DNA of 64,000 nucleotides from Saxidomus purpurata (taxonomy: Eukaryota; Mollusca; Bivalvia; Venerida; Veneridae), in contig JAFMSR010000005.1 in assembly GCA_022818135.1 (NCBI GenBank), positions 26,937,263 through 27,001,262 on the forward strand, written 5' to 3'. Within the stretch, counting starts at the first letter, position 1. Each line of letters starts with the position of its first letter. Both the position numbers and the translations under genes were made by a program. Positions 24,201 to 34,369 of this stretch are shown here, in pieces. The notes beneath the pieces were generated by a model, which worked only from the letters and a program-made list of their open reading frames with translations, ran no database searches and was not told where the DNA came from.

Positions 24201-27200
24201 AAGACAAGACAGTTGAATGAAATAAATGATAAAAAATGTGCTGATGTTGAAGAAATCCAAAGCAAAAAGCCCAGTAAATGTGATAAAATTCATGAAGAAA
24301 CATCTAGGAAAAACAGTTCAATTGGTAAACAAAATGTACCTGAGCAGGATAGGAGTGCTGTTGAATCTGATGGAAGTGACCAAGGTAACAACAAACAGAA
24401 GAAAGAGCTAGATACTGAAAATGAATTACCTGAAAGCTTGAAAAATAGACATACCATGACATCTATTAGAGATACAGAAAACAAAAGTGGAACAAACACT
24501 GGAAACTTGAAAGCATCCAGTAGCACAAGTGGAAGTGAGAAAAATGATGCAGTAGCTGTTTCTGAAAATATAAAAACTATAGAGAAATCAGACAGTTTGT
24601 CATGGCTGTCAATTTTTGGTGAAAAGGCTGTAAATGGAACTAACCAAAAGAACAAGAAGGAATCACCAGCTGATGTAATGACTGACTTGAGTGAAAATTT
24701 AGCTGAAATTAATAAAAAGATTGATGTGTCAGAAGATGATGATACACACTCGCTTGATGTGGATGATGTATTCCAATTGGACAACCTATCTAGTCTTGAA
24801 CCAAAACATGAGATTAGCTTTAGTACATCACAAACTAATACAATTTCTCATGAAAAGACTATTAAGAGTGAATTTAGTGTTGGTCCTCCATACAAAAGAA
24901 AGCAGACTGCAAAAAGGTCTGGTGGTAAATTTAAAGCAGCAAAGAGAAAAGTGGAAAGTGACCTTGAATATCCAGATGAAAGCTCTGATGCAGAGACAAT
25001 TGATTTGGTAAGCAGTCATCCTGATTCAGATCCAGACTTTAATCCTTTTATGGATTCAGATGATGATTTTGTAAAAGCTCCTCAAAAGCGGCGTAGGTCA
25101 AGGACTTGTGAACGTGCAAAGAAAAGACTTGTTACTGGCAGTGAAAGCTCCGATAGTGACAATGAAAGCAAATGTAGTGAAACTGATAGGCTAGATTCTG
25201 AATCTCAAAGTTCAAGAAGCAGAAGAACTAAAATGGGAAGAAAGAGTTGTTGCCCTTGTTGCATAGGTTCACCTAGGAAAAGGTCAAGAGATCATCAAAG
25301 TGAGCACGACAGGGGTTTTAGAAGAGAGACTTATAAGTTACCAAGAAAACACAGAGAGTTTGTACGAAGTACCTTAAAGTTGCTTCAGCTTCAGGAGAAA
25401 ATCCACACACTGTTTTTGACTCTTTTTCCAGAATGTGCTGAAATTATAACTAGGTCGAATATTGGAACAGAAGAGTTTGAGTCACTCATTGATGATATAC
25501 TCAATGTTTCAGAAGAGAAAGAAGCTTTGTATAGTTCTACAGTCCATTCTTACATGAAGAAAACTCTATCCGAGAGTCAGTTTGACTCATGTCCAGCAAA
25601 TAATATAGAAATGCCTTTCACTGCTCCAGGTTCAGCTTCAAGAACAAGTGAAATAGACCTTGTTAATACAAGTGGTGAGGATAATTGCTGTCCTGGTGCA
25701 AGTGTTGTTCAAGCAGGGGGAGACAAGTCACAAAATGATCTCGATACCAGGACAGTGTATACAATGGAGAATAAATTTGATGAAAACACTGCTGGGAAAG
25801 AAATAGATGCAGGGATATCATGGCAGCAAACAAACCTTTTTAGTCAGCCTTCATTAATGGCCCAAACTTCAAGCAGCTGTAGTTTAAAGTTTGAAAATAA
25901 CACAATTACAGATAATGACGAGTCAATGGAGGAAAATATGTATGGAGGTGTAACTTCATATCCATCAGTTGTTTCTGAATCATCTATGTCTTTTGCTCAG
26001 GAATCTGTTGTAGATACTGTTAACACTCATTACAATATTGAGAACAATGTAGATTTGATGAATGTAGGCGCAGTCACACATCTTGATTTATTAGATCATT
26101 CAGAATCATTTAACAACATGGATTATTTCCCACCAGAAGTAAGTTCAGTTCCAGTTGTGCAGAATGAAATCACCATTACTTTAGATCTCAATGCAGTCAG
26201 AGTTTCCTTGTGCAGAAGTCCAAAGAGTTGCTTGGAGAAACTGCAGAATCAAATAATCAAACTTACAAAATATTTTCTTCCCAAGTTAGAATTCAAAAGC
26301 TATTTTTACAAAAATATTGACAATTTAGAATTCTTATTAGATTTAATGATTGAAGCAAACTCTTCAAATAAAACAGTAGCGGAAGACTCTGAAAATGAAT
26401 TAGTGGAAGAAACAATCACAGAAAAGTGGCTTATACCCTCAAATGATATAGAAATTATTGAGGCACCTATTATAAAGGAAGATGACACAGTAAAAGTGAA
26501 TTTTCTCAGCTTCAAAAATGACTCAAAAACTGAGGAAAGGGAGCCTTTGTTTGTCAAGTGTTCCGATTTGTTTGAGCAAGAAATAAAATCTCAACGGGAG
26601 TCATTAAAGAAAGATGTGTTTAGCCTGGAAGAGGACAGAACAGAAGATACTTGGAAAAGTGCTGAAGAAGTGTTAAGTAGTATAAATTCTTTGAAGAAAA
26701 TGGCAAAAAGAACTGAAATGGCACATCGAACAAGACGACCCAGGGAATCTCGATTGCGAAAACGAAGTGCTGATGAGAAAAGAACGTTGTTTGTACAAGA
26801 AAAGCTACAAAACAGTCAAAATTCAACATTTGTATGTAATACAAGGACCAGATCTGGGAACAAAAAAGTTGGTAAGAAAGCATCCCGTCCAGAAAACTCA
26901 AAGAAACGTTTTCTCTCGGAACTTAATCTTGGTGACAAACTCACCAATGATGATATAGATATTGATAATGGACTTGTTGAAAACTGTAGTGAAGAAATAA
27001 ATGGGCATGTTATTTCAATAGATAATAAAAACAGTGAAATAATCTCTTTGAGAACTGACAACGTTCTGTTGAAAAACAACTTCACTAGTAAAACGGAAAA
27101 AACTGTGCTGTTTGAACAAAGTAAGGAGAATGACAGTAATGAAGCTATGGACGATGCAGACGTCTCGCTAAAGTCTGGTGACAAAAATATCTTTGAGCTG

Positions 27201-27215
27201 ATGCAGCCACCTTGA
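21255..27215 (+). CDS. Large C2H2 zinc-finger protein, main exon
   Basis: Encodes residues 40-2025 of a 2025-residue protein and ends at TGA (27213). Residue numbers here count from the exon 1 Met. It completes finger 2 (H50, H54) and adds finger 3 (C62, C65, H78, H83) and finger 4 (C90, C93, H106, H111). A basic block at 176-196 (KKKSKKKRRK) is a likely nuclear signal. The rest is mostly disordered and rich in Ser, Lys, Glu and Asp. It contains a possible zinc knuckle (C491, C494, C511, C513), a CC-P-CC cluster (1371-1375), several SUMO-interaction-like motifs (IIVIDEDDE at 731-739; IMII at 587; CIVGLEDDD at 882; IDLV at 1288) and two helical segments (about 1401-1457 and 1693-1740). Predicted role: nuclear DNA-binding or chromatin protein. 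I do not recognise the orthologue. The nearly 6-kb exon has no interruption. Confidence 0.9.
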   Translation, partial: SCHNLSKLQRHQRSHIDHRRYYCRICRVRFLQKVHLEHHKCRPHVHHIQKCHVCSATFLRIISLANHIHEQHPGVAKARRLKYREFWKTRQKRKTINETDLENTDDSKILLKISLGKSMTIISPSKQSPSSIENSKRVTKKKSKKKRRKDDKKPERKGIILSIKKGMVNVKDKRIDVNSSNQRVTEKNCGLSSTEYKVREKKSELKLTFKACPDLSMNTGKGETYKVLEKSDSRSSLKLEKRLASGNEIDKFEGREAVDLKPSMLKDSSESKVRNGVVITKDKSGKFLAEQLPALKSKKRENVFESFNDVGIWKVLESPRDRPNDILRLKLSPQKPARIESTLEEACAYNAARYLDIPVDSVKVKGEASGEDSDVLELLPPYDKENDGGMNNVNDSGIEVLSSSSCNRSNGNSVRSVVNEDNSPTYFNTEDSMFSLDSPITEVVNKSEHSICHKCGGIIMETNNNAQSPGKCRCDITDQRSFEMPVSPVKINLMSPERKNEDEAVSEQLADSKHEMLKDEKDSTASTQNSEMASYLEKPQSDDEDSDIMIITVDKSQISKTEEGRSRLRLKLRSKDISKSPQKGMIETLSSPKKGKRSQSVSPHKPEKTKSFESVKPEYAKCKSAKSESDIVKSEMSEQDKFLTGENSATIIGQEGKNNSSLGKDRVDTGVDVKENVSQITKNHESDSSRRIIVIDEDDEYVPLKNRVSSVSQSEATETSKQIRKKPLFKSKKSSSEDISMCLLSSQFSEQSKQKHCHTIEDKSVQNKKPLFKKRTLSADGNTEEKAKRPCFKTQMSVPGNSTRESEVKNDTEELEVKQSVGASEQVVEGKNVTCPKSVSKLCIVGLEDDDSLQEFSGEIIGDSDKIDTPVEKAKKPAVSFDLYQQQFLSFISNTINSSKSSSNKFSDKACETKQDSKCEKEMEPRNVISKSPGTETESSKNRYLSPDKILPDQTAAERNSRKRNEKEPKHVKDKGKHKNVRKTRQLNEINDKKCADVEEIQSKKPSKCDKIHEETSRKNSSIGKQNVPEQDRSAVESDGSDQGNNKQKKELDTENELPESLKNRHTMTSIRDTENKSGTNTGNLKASSSTSGSEKNDAVAVSENIKTIEKSDSLSWLSIFGEKAVNGTNQKNKKESPADVMTDLSENLAEINKKIDVSEDDDTHSLDVDDVFQLDNLSSLEPKHEISFSTSQTNTISHEKTIKSEFSVGPPYKRKQTAKRSGGKFKAAKRKVESDLEYPDESSDAETIDLVSSHPDSDPDFNPFMDSDDDFVKAPQKRRRSRTCERAKKRLVTGSESSDSDNESKCSETDRLDSESQSSRSRRTKMGRKSCCPCCIGSPRKRSRDHQSEHDRGFRRETYKLPRKHREFVRSTLKLLQLQEKIHTLFLTLFPECAEIITRSNIGTEEFESLIDDILNVSEEKEALYSSTVHSYMKKTLSESQFDSCPANNIEMPFTAPGSASRTSEIDLVNTSGEDNCCPGASVVQAGGDKSQNDLDTRTVYTMENKFDENTAGKEIDAGISWQQTNLFSQPSLMAQTSSSCSLKFENNTITDNDESMEENMYGGVTSYPSVVSESSMSFAQESVVDTVNTHYNIENNVDLMNVGAVTHLDLLDHSESFNNMDYFPPEVSSVPVVQNEITITLDLNAVRVSLCRSPKSCLEKLQNQIIKLTKYFLPKLEFKSYFYKNIDNLEFLLDLMIEANSSNKTVAEDSENELVEETITEKWLIPSNDIEIIEAPIIKEDDTVKVNFLSFKNDSKTEEREPLFVKCSDLFEQEIKSQRESLKKDVFSLEEDRTEDTWKSAEEVLSSINSLKKMAKRTEMAHRTRRPRESRLRKRSADEKRTLFVQEKLQNSQNSTFVCNTRTRSGNKKVGKKASRPENSKKRFLSELNLGDKLTNDDIDIDNGLVENCSEEINGHVISIDNKNSEIISLRTDNVLLKNNFTSKTEKTVLFEQSKENDSNEAMDDADVSLKSGDKNIFELMQPP

Positions 27216-27455
27216 AAGCCTATGAATATTTTCTATGTTGCTATGACAAAAAAGAGGATTAGCACTAAGTGCCAATGAAATGGTATCTTTTTTCATCAAG
27301 TGAAATTGCAAAATCAATAACATAATTATGTTGTAAAAGGAATCTTGTTAAACTGTATTTAAAGTCGTTAGTTTGAATTTTTGAACACAAATATCATTCA
27401 TGTTCTTCCAATTATTTATGGAACTCTAGATATTTTTTATTAAGGTGGTTGTATT

Positions 27456-27690
27456 TTTAGCCCACAAAGTGCTCATGGTGAGCTTTTGGGATCATCCTCT
27501 TGTCTGTTGTCAACAATTGCCTTAAACTACATCTCCTTTCCACTTGGCTAAATTACACAAAACATCAGTGATTATTGGAATATTTCTTGGGTGGTCCCCT
27601 TCCAAAATTGTTCAAATGGTTCTGCTCTGCAGCAAGCAAGTGACACCAGAGCTAAAACCAGAACTTGGCATTCTTGTTTAAATTTATTTA
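27456..27690 (+). mobile_element. Modular repeat family H, 5' fragment
   Basis: Begins TTTTTAGCCCACAAAGTGC, followed by CATGGTGAGCTTTTGGGATC. This resembles the family A start but with a different hairpin. The leader (CTTAAACTACATCTCC) is family A-like. It ends without a 3' module. Confidence 0.5.
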
Positions 27691-27711
27691 TGACTCGGCT
27701 ATTGATACATT

Positions 27712-28340
27712 TTTAGCTTGACTACTAAGATAATAAGGAGGGCTATTGCAGTCACCTTTGCATTGGCGTCTGAGTTGCACATTTGGTTTAAGTTTTGCAT
27801 GCAAGCTAGAATAACGTACATATCTTGGTAATTGGATTGATTTGAAATAATGGCCTTTGCTTGACTTGAACATTTTGGTTTAAGTTTTGCATGCAGACTG
27901 TAATGTGGTTGAAGTTTTAGGAATATATTTCAATTACTACCCATATGATTAATTGGAAATTGGGACAAAGTACTCGAGGTTATCAAACAAGCAAGTTACC
28001 TAACGCTTGACTAATTTATTGAAGTAATTGTCCTTGTTTGACTTAGACATTTTGGTTAAAATTTTACATGCAAGGTACTTTCATGTACATCATCCAGTTA
28101 TAGGATTGAATCAAAAACTAATTTATATCTTCTGGGGTATCACTTGGTCAAGTAAGAAAACTCTTGACTGAATTTGATAGAAATTATGGCCCTTGTTGGA
28201 CTTGCACATTCTGGTCAAAGTTTTATATGCAAGCTACTGTGGTGCACAAATCTCATAAACCAGTATTTGGATTGATATTGCTTTTTTGTGGGGAAGTCAC
28301 TTTTATCCAAAATTTATAAGAGCTAAAACCAGTAAAAAAA
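27712..28340 (+). mobile_element. Modular repeat family F, copy F2
   Basis: Starts TTTTTAGCTTGAC with AATAAGGAGGGCTATTG, then degenerate tandem units marked by CATTTTGGTTTAAGTTTTGC, GCATGCAAGCTA and TTGGATTGAT (near 27785, 27870, 28050 and 28210). The 3' end is unclear. Confidence 0.6.
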
Positions 28341-28349
28341 TAATAATTG

Positions 28350-29640
28350 ACTTTTGTATAAAACAAATCTGGATCACAGGGTCTAATTTAAAGTTTTTAG
28401 TCTAAAAACTTGGCAAGATGTTTATAGTGTTGAAGTCTTCAAATAGTCACATCATGTAGCAGCCGCTTTCAATCTAACGAAATAGTAATAATTAGTGCCA
28501 ATGGATTGATTGTGTGTGTAATACAAAAATATTCTGTTAAAGTAAACTGCAATGGAATTTTTGTGGGTATGTGTAATTGTTTCACCAACAGGAAATCAAA
28601 GCACATGTAGCTGATAGTACAAAATGGTGCATCTTTGTTTTACTTTGTAATATGCCATAATTCTGGTTCCAAGAGTCTGTAAATTAGGTAATATTCGCCC
28701 ATGATTTGATTTTTTGTGATTTCCCACTTACTTAAAAATCTTGCGAAAACTTTCATTTTATATAGTTTTACTCTAAAGGATTCTCCTTTCGCGAATAAAT
28801 TTAAGATTCGTGTTAAAATGTGTCTGCTTACAAAATGCATAATCATCCGATTTACAGAAAGTGTCCTGCTTTACCAGTATTGTTTTGCTTCTTTTGTACG
28901 TATTCTTGTTGTAAAACAGCACCTGGCATTTAAGTTAAAACTTGTGATCAACTCTGTTGATGTGTTGTTAAGTTTTTGTTTTATAGAAAAAGAACAACCT
29001 ATGGCTTTGTAAAGATGGATTTTCATGTTTTTATTTGTTGTAAAATATTTTCAAATAATTTTGTTTAAGTGTTAAATGCTCATTTTTTGGTAGATTATGA
29101 AAATAATTTGTTTCATAGGACTTCATTATCATTGATTTTGTATTTCAGAAAAACAGTTGTCATTAGAGTACTGTAAACATACATAATTTGGTGCAGTCTT
29201 TGCTTACTAAATCCATAAATTTGGAATATTGGTGTGGACATGAATTGGCTCACTTTTAACTTCCGTTAATTTATAAATTTAGTGCCAAATGAAGAAAATA
29301 TCGGAAAATCAGCATAAATTATCAAACCGTTTCAAAAATGTCCCAGTAATACGCTGACAGAAAAATGACTTCAGGAGGTTAGTTCAAGCCTTCAGTAGTT
29401 TTAACTGTGCACGGTAATTTGTGCTTAAGAATTATAATTAAAGATTTTTAATAAAATCCACTTTCCAAATGTGGTATAGAGACCATTTCGAGTGTGAACT
29501 TACCGCTGATAACAGTAATAGTAGTGCAAAGGCTATGTACATGTACAGCTAATTCAATTTCATTTTTGTACATGTAAAACAAGACCCCCCACCCCCCCAA
29601 AAAAAAAAAGGATTTATTTCAAATTACCTTTAAAAGATTG
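28350..29640. other. Non-coding sequence, no gene seen
   Basis: AT-rich unique DNA downstream of the zinc-finger gene, with only short ORFs. A C-rich run (CCCCCCACCCCCCC) followed by poly-A lies at about 29584-29609. Confidence 0.4.
28794..28799 (+). terminator. Candidate polyadenylation signal AATAAA
   Basis: First AATAAA hexamer downstream of the zinc-finger stop codon. Alternative signals lie further on (29450, 36153). No direct evidence of use. Confidence 0.3.
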
Positions 29641-29649
29641 AAATATTTC

Positions 29650-30734
29650 TTTTTATGCCCCCGAAGGGTGGCATATTAAAATCGCACCGTCTGACCGTCT
29701 GTCGGCCGTCCGTCTGTCCGTCCGCCGTGCGTCTCCCCCCCACTTACAAATTCGTGCCGGACTGTAATTTTGTCATGCATTGAAGGATTTTAAAATAACT
29801 TGGCACACATGTCTAGCACATCAGGACGACACGTCGCGTGCAAGACCCACATCCCTACCTCAAAGGTGAAGGTCACACTTGGAGTATGAAGGTAATGGAA
29901 TCCTCTATATATGCACACATTCGTGTCCGGACTGTAACTTTGTCATGTATTGAAGTATTTTAAAATAACTAGGCACACATGTCTAGCACATCAAGAGAGG
30001 TGTCGCGTGCAAGACCCACGTCCCTAGCTCAAAGGTCAAGGTCATACTTAGAGTTTGAAGGTAATGGATTCCTCTATATATGCATATATGCACACATTCG
30101 TGTCCGGACTGTAACTTTGTCATGCATTGAAGGATTTTAAAATAACATGGCACAAATGTCTAGCACATCAAGACGACGTGTCGCGTGCAAGACCCAGGTC
30201 CCTAGCTCAAAGGTCAAGGTCACACTTAGAGTTTGAAGGTAATGGATTCCTCTATATATGCATATATGCACACATTCGTGTCCGGACTGTAACTTTGTCA
30301 TGCCTTGAAGGATTTTAAAATAGTATGGCACAAATGTCTAGCACATCAAGACGACGTGTCGCGTGCAAGACCCACATCCCTACCACAAAGGTCAAGGTCA
30401 CACTTAGAGTTTATAGGTAATGGAATCCTGTATATATGCATACATTTGTGTCCGGACTATAACTTTATTATGCTTTGAAGGATTTTAAAATAACTTGGCA
30501 CAAATGTCTAGCACATCAAGCGGATGTGTCGCGTGCAAGACCCAAGTCCCTACCTCAAAGGTCAAGGTCACACTTACTGTTTAAAGTAATGGAATACTGT
30601 ATGCATGATTACTCTGTCATGCATGGAAGGATTTTAAAATTACATAGCACATTTATTGAGCACATGGAGAGGACACAGACTGTGAGGCACCTCTTTCGGG
30701 GGCATTCGTCACTTGTGAGGGACAGCTCTTGTTG
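29650..30734 (+). mobile_element. Modular repeat family B, copy B1 (full length)
   Basis: The 5' end TTTTTATGCCCCCGAAGGG folds on itself (TATGCC...GGCATA) and is followed by a CCGTCTGT-type microsatellite. The core has about five units of 167-179 bp built on CGTGTCCGGACTGTAACTTTG and GTGTCGCGTGCAAGACCCA. The 3' end has TTCGGGGGCAT, the inverted partner of ATGCCCCCGAA, then the small stem-loop TCACTTGTGA and AGCTCTTGTT. ORFs here are shadows. Confidence 0.85.
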
Positions 30735-30945
30735 TTTATTAATTTATTGCTTTTTCAAAACAGTGCAATGATTTTAGAGTGATTATGAACATAAAACATA
30801 GTTGTGTTTGTATGTTCAGTTTAGGTCTCTGTTTGGGTTGACCTTAGCATATCACCATCCATCATGTATCTCAATCTGACACCATTTTCATTAGACAACA
30901 TCTATTATACCTCCTTATGGAGATTGATGAAACTTAACATGTATG

Positions 30946-32272
30946 TTTTTATACCCCCAAAACGAAGTTTAGGGGGGTATATAGGAGTCACCCGGTGGTT
31001 GGTCGGTCGGTCGGTCGGTCGGTCGGTCGGTCGGGCGGTCTGTTGCATTTTCCTTGTCCGGAGCATAACTTGAAAACTACTAGTTGGAATTCAATACAAC
31101 TTCATACAATGGTCAAGCACATTGAGAGGAAGTGCAGTGCACAAGAACTATAACTCCATCTTGACTAATTACAGAGTTATTGCCCTTTGTTACTTTTCCT
31201 TGTCCGGAGCATAACTTGAAAACTACTAGTTGGAATTCAATACAACTTCATACAATGGTCAAGCACATTGAGAGGAAGTGCAGTGCACAAGAACCATAAC
31301 TCCATCTTGACTAATTACAGAGTTATTGCCCTTTGTTACTTTTCCTTGTCCGGAGCATAACTTGAAATCTACTAGTTGGAATTCAATACAACTTCATACA
31401 GTGATCAAGCACACTCAGAGGAAGTGCAGTGTACAAGAACTATAACTCTATCTTGAGTATTTACTGAGTTATTGCCCTTTGTTAGTTTTCCTTGTCCGAA
31501 GCATAACTTGAAAACTACTGGTTGGAATTCAATACAACTTCATACAATGGTCAAGCACATTGAGAGGAAGTGCAGTGCACAAGAACTATAACTCCATCTT
31601 GACTAATTACAGAGTTATTGCCCTTTGTTACTTTTCCTTGTCCGGAGCATAACTTGAAAACTACTAGTTGGAATTCAATACAACTTCATACAATGATCAA
31701 GCACACTCAGAATAAGTGCAGTGTACAAGATCTATAACTCTATCTTGAGTATTTACTGAGTTATTGCCCTTTGTTAGTTTTCCTTGTCCGAAGCATAACT
31801 TGAAAACTACTAGTTGGAATTCAGTACAACCTCATACAATGGTCAAGTACAGTTAGAGGAAGTGCAGTGCACAGGAACCACAACTCCATCTTGACTCATT
31901 ACAGAGTTATTACCCTTTGTTACTTTTCCTTGTCCGGAGCATAACTTGAAAACTTCTGGTTGGAATTCAATACAACTTCATACAATGGTCAAGCACAGTG
32001 AGAGGGAGTGCAGTGCACAGGAACCATAACTCTATCTTAACTAATTACAGGGTTATTGCCCTTTGTTACTTTTCCCTGTCTGGAGCATTTTTCGAAAACT
32101 ACAAGTTGGAATTCAATACAACTTCATACAATGGTCAAGCACAATGAGAGGAACTGCTAAGAACAATATCTCTTTTTAGTTTGTTTGCAAGGTATTATGT
32201 TACTACGAACTTCTTCAGTTTATAAAGCAATCCTTTTGGGGGTATTAATCACATTTAGTGATAGCTCTAGTT
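30946..32272 (+). mobile_element. Modular repeat family C, copy C1 (full length)
   Basis: 5' end TTTTTATACCCCCAAAACG, with a hairpin to TTTAGGGGGGTATA, then a (GGTC)n microsatellite. Eight core units are marked by TCCTTGTCCGGAGC at 31051, 31198, 31343, 31489, 31635, 31781, 31927 and 32073, a period of 145-147 bp. The 3' end is TTTTGGGGGTAT (exact inverted partner of ATACCCCCAAAA), the stem-loop ATCACATTTAGTGAT, and AGCTCTAGTT. No coding capacity. Confidence 0.9.
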
Positions 32273-32279
32273 TTGTTAA

Positions 32280-33160
32280 AAAAATTCTGGTTACCATGGC
32301 ATTTAATTTAATAAGTAAGAAGAAAAAAAACGTAATAAATCCTAGTTCCCCATAATGCAAGGTGTGAATGCAAACTCCCCACAGCAGTTTCTTCCCCTTA
32401 CAGTATACAGTAACCACTGCCATCACAGACTTATTTTAACAAGATTTTGTTAAAATTTCAAAAAGTACAAATTTGAATTTTAGCGTATAAAAAAGTTAAT
32501 TCAAAATAGTGATTTCAATAGCATTTTTTCACAACGTCACATGACATTGTCTATCATTACATGATATCTTGTGAAGCCAGTAATTTGAGAGCGGAACACA
32601 TCCAATCAAATTGCTGTGAGGAGTTTGTTCTTATCGGTCTTCTACCAAGTCTGCTCAAGTCATACAAAGGCTTACATGTAGATAGATTAAAAATTGTTCA
32701 TGACATACTGAATTGTGGGGACATACTGAAAAAGCAGGGAACTCTGGAGTAGTGACATTATGCTATCATGGCCCTCTTATTTGTCTTAAACTATTCAGTT
32801 ACACAAATCCATGAAAATCGATCTACATCTGTATTATGTAAATACTTTAGGTTTTGTATTTTGTTATAAATGTTATGTCTGCAATATGGTTTTTAGATTG
32901 TATTTGAAAAAATCATTATATCACGGTCATTAAAAATTACAGATCTCTTTTTATACCGATCATGTCTTTAAGTATTTTTTGGCTGATTCATCTTATGTCA
33001 TAAAATTCATAGAGTTTTAAAAACCAATTTCTTGTATGTTTTTCAGGGGTATACATGTATCTAGCCCAAGGGCTAGTTGTGTTGATGGTTGCAAGGCTCT
33101 GTTGACACAGTAACCCATATCGAATGAACATCTGTCTGAACTGAAATTCCATGCATGCCT
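32280..33160. other. Spacer between two family C copies, no gene seen
   Basis: AT-rich unique DNA between C1 and C2. Short ORFs only. Confidence 0.4.
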
Positions 33161-34358
33161 TGTTATACCCCCAAAACGAAGTTTAGGGGGGTATATAGGA
33201 GTCACCCGGTGGTTGGTTGGTCGGTCTGTTGCATTTTCCTTGTCCGGAGCATAACTGGAAAACTACTAGTTGGAATTCAATACAACTTCATACAATGGTC
33301 AAGCACATTGAGAGGAAGTGCAATGCACAAGAACTATAACTCCATATTGACTAATTACAGAGTTATTGCCCTTTGTTACTTTTCCTTGTCCGGAGCATAA
33401 CTTAAAAACTACTGGTTGGAATTCAGTACAACTTCATACAATGGTCAAGCACATTGAGAGGAAGTGCAGTGCACAAGAATCATAACTCCATCTTAACTTA
33501 TTTCAGAGTTATTGCCCTTTGTTACTTTTTCTAGTCTGGAGCATAACTTGAAAACTACTGGTTGGAATTCAATACAATTTCATACAATGATCAAGCACAA
33601 TCAGAGGAAGTGCAGTGTACAAGAACCATAACTCTATCTTGAGTATTTACTGAGTTATTGCCCTTTGTTACTTTTCCTTGTCCGGAGCATTACTTGAAAA
33701 CTACTGGTTGGAATTCAGTACAACCTCATAAAATGGTCAAGTACATTGAGATAAAGTGCAGTGCACTGGAACCATAACTCTATCTTGACTCATTACAGAG
33801 TTATTGCCCTTTGTAACTTTTCCTTGTCCGGAGCATAATTCGAAAACTACTGGTTGGAATGCAATACAACATCATACAATGGTCAAGTACATTGAGAGGA
33901 AGTGCAGTGCACAGGAACCATAACTCCATCTTGACTAATTACAGAGTTATTGCCCTTTATTACTTTTCCTTGTCCGGAGCATTATTCGAAAACTACAAGT
34001 TGGAATTCAATACAACTTCATACAATGGTCAAGCACAATAAGAGGAAGTGCAGTGAAAAAGAACAATAACTCTATCTTGACTCATTTCAGAGTTATTGCC
34101 CTTTGTTACTTTTACTTGTCCGGAGCATAATTCGAAATCTATTGGTAGGAATTCAATACAACTTCATACATGGTCAAGCACATTGAGAGGAAGTGCAGTG
34201 TACAAGAACCATAACTCTATCTTGAAAAATTACAGAGTTTTTGCCAAGAACAATATCTCTTATTAGTTTGTTTGCAAGGTATTCTGTTACTACGAACTTC
34301 CTCAGTTTATAAAGCAGTCTTTTGGGGGTATTAATCACATTTAGTGATAGCTCTAGTT
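33161..34358 (+). mobile_element. Modular repeat family C, copy C2 (full length)
   Basis: Same plan as C1: TATACCCCCAAAACG start with hairpin, a shorter GGTTGGTCGGTC tract, then core units at 33237, 33383, about 33529, 33675, 33821, 33967 and 34113 (146 bp). The 3' end has TTTTGGGGGTAT, the ATCACATTTAGTGAT hairpin and AGCTCTAGTT. It lies about 900 bp from C1 in the same orientation. Confidence 0.9.
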
Positions 34359-34369
34359 GAAAGAATGTC

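Larger units (their letters stand above)
27216..28799 (+). other. Probable 3' UTR of the zinc-finger gene
   Basis: Non-coding sequence after the TGA. The first canonical AATAAA I see downstream is at 28794-28799, and another is at 29450-29455. If the first is used, the UTR is about 1.6 kb and includes fragments of families H and F. Confidence 0.4.

Noticed and set aside
21452..27184. Many minus-strand ORFs, some over 100 codons (for example 23525-24265)
   Set aside because: Shadows of the 6-kb zinc-finger exon: Ser/Leu/Phe-rich antisense of its Lys/Glu/Ser-rich frame.
29655..32280. CRISPR-like regular repeats
   Set aside because: Units are contiguous tandem repeats of 146-179 bp without spacers, in a eukaryotic context.
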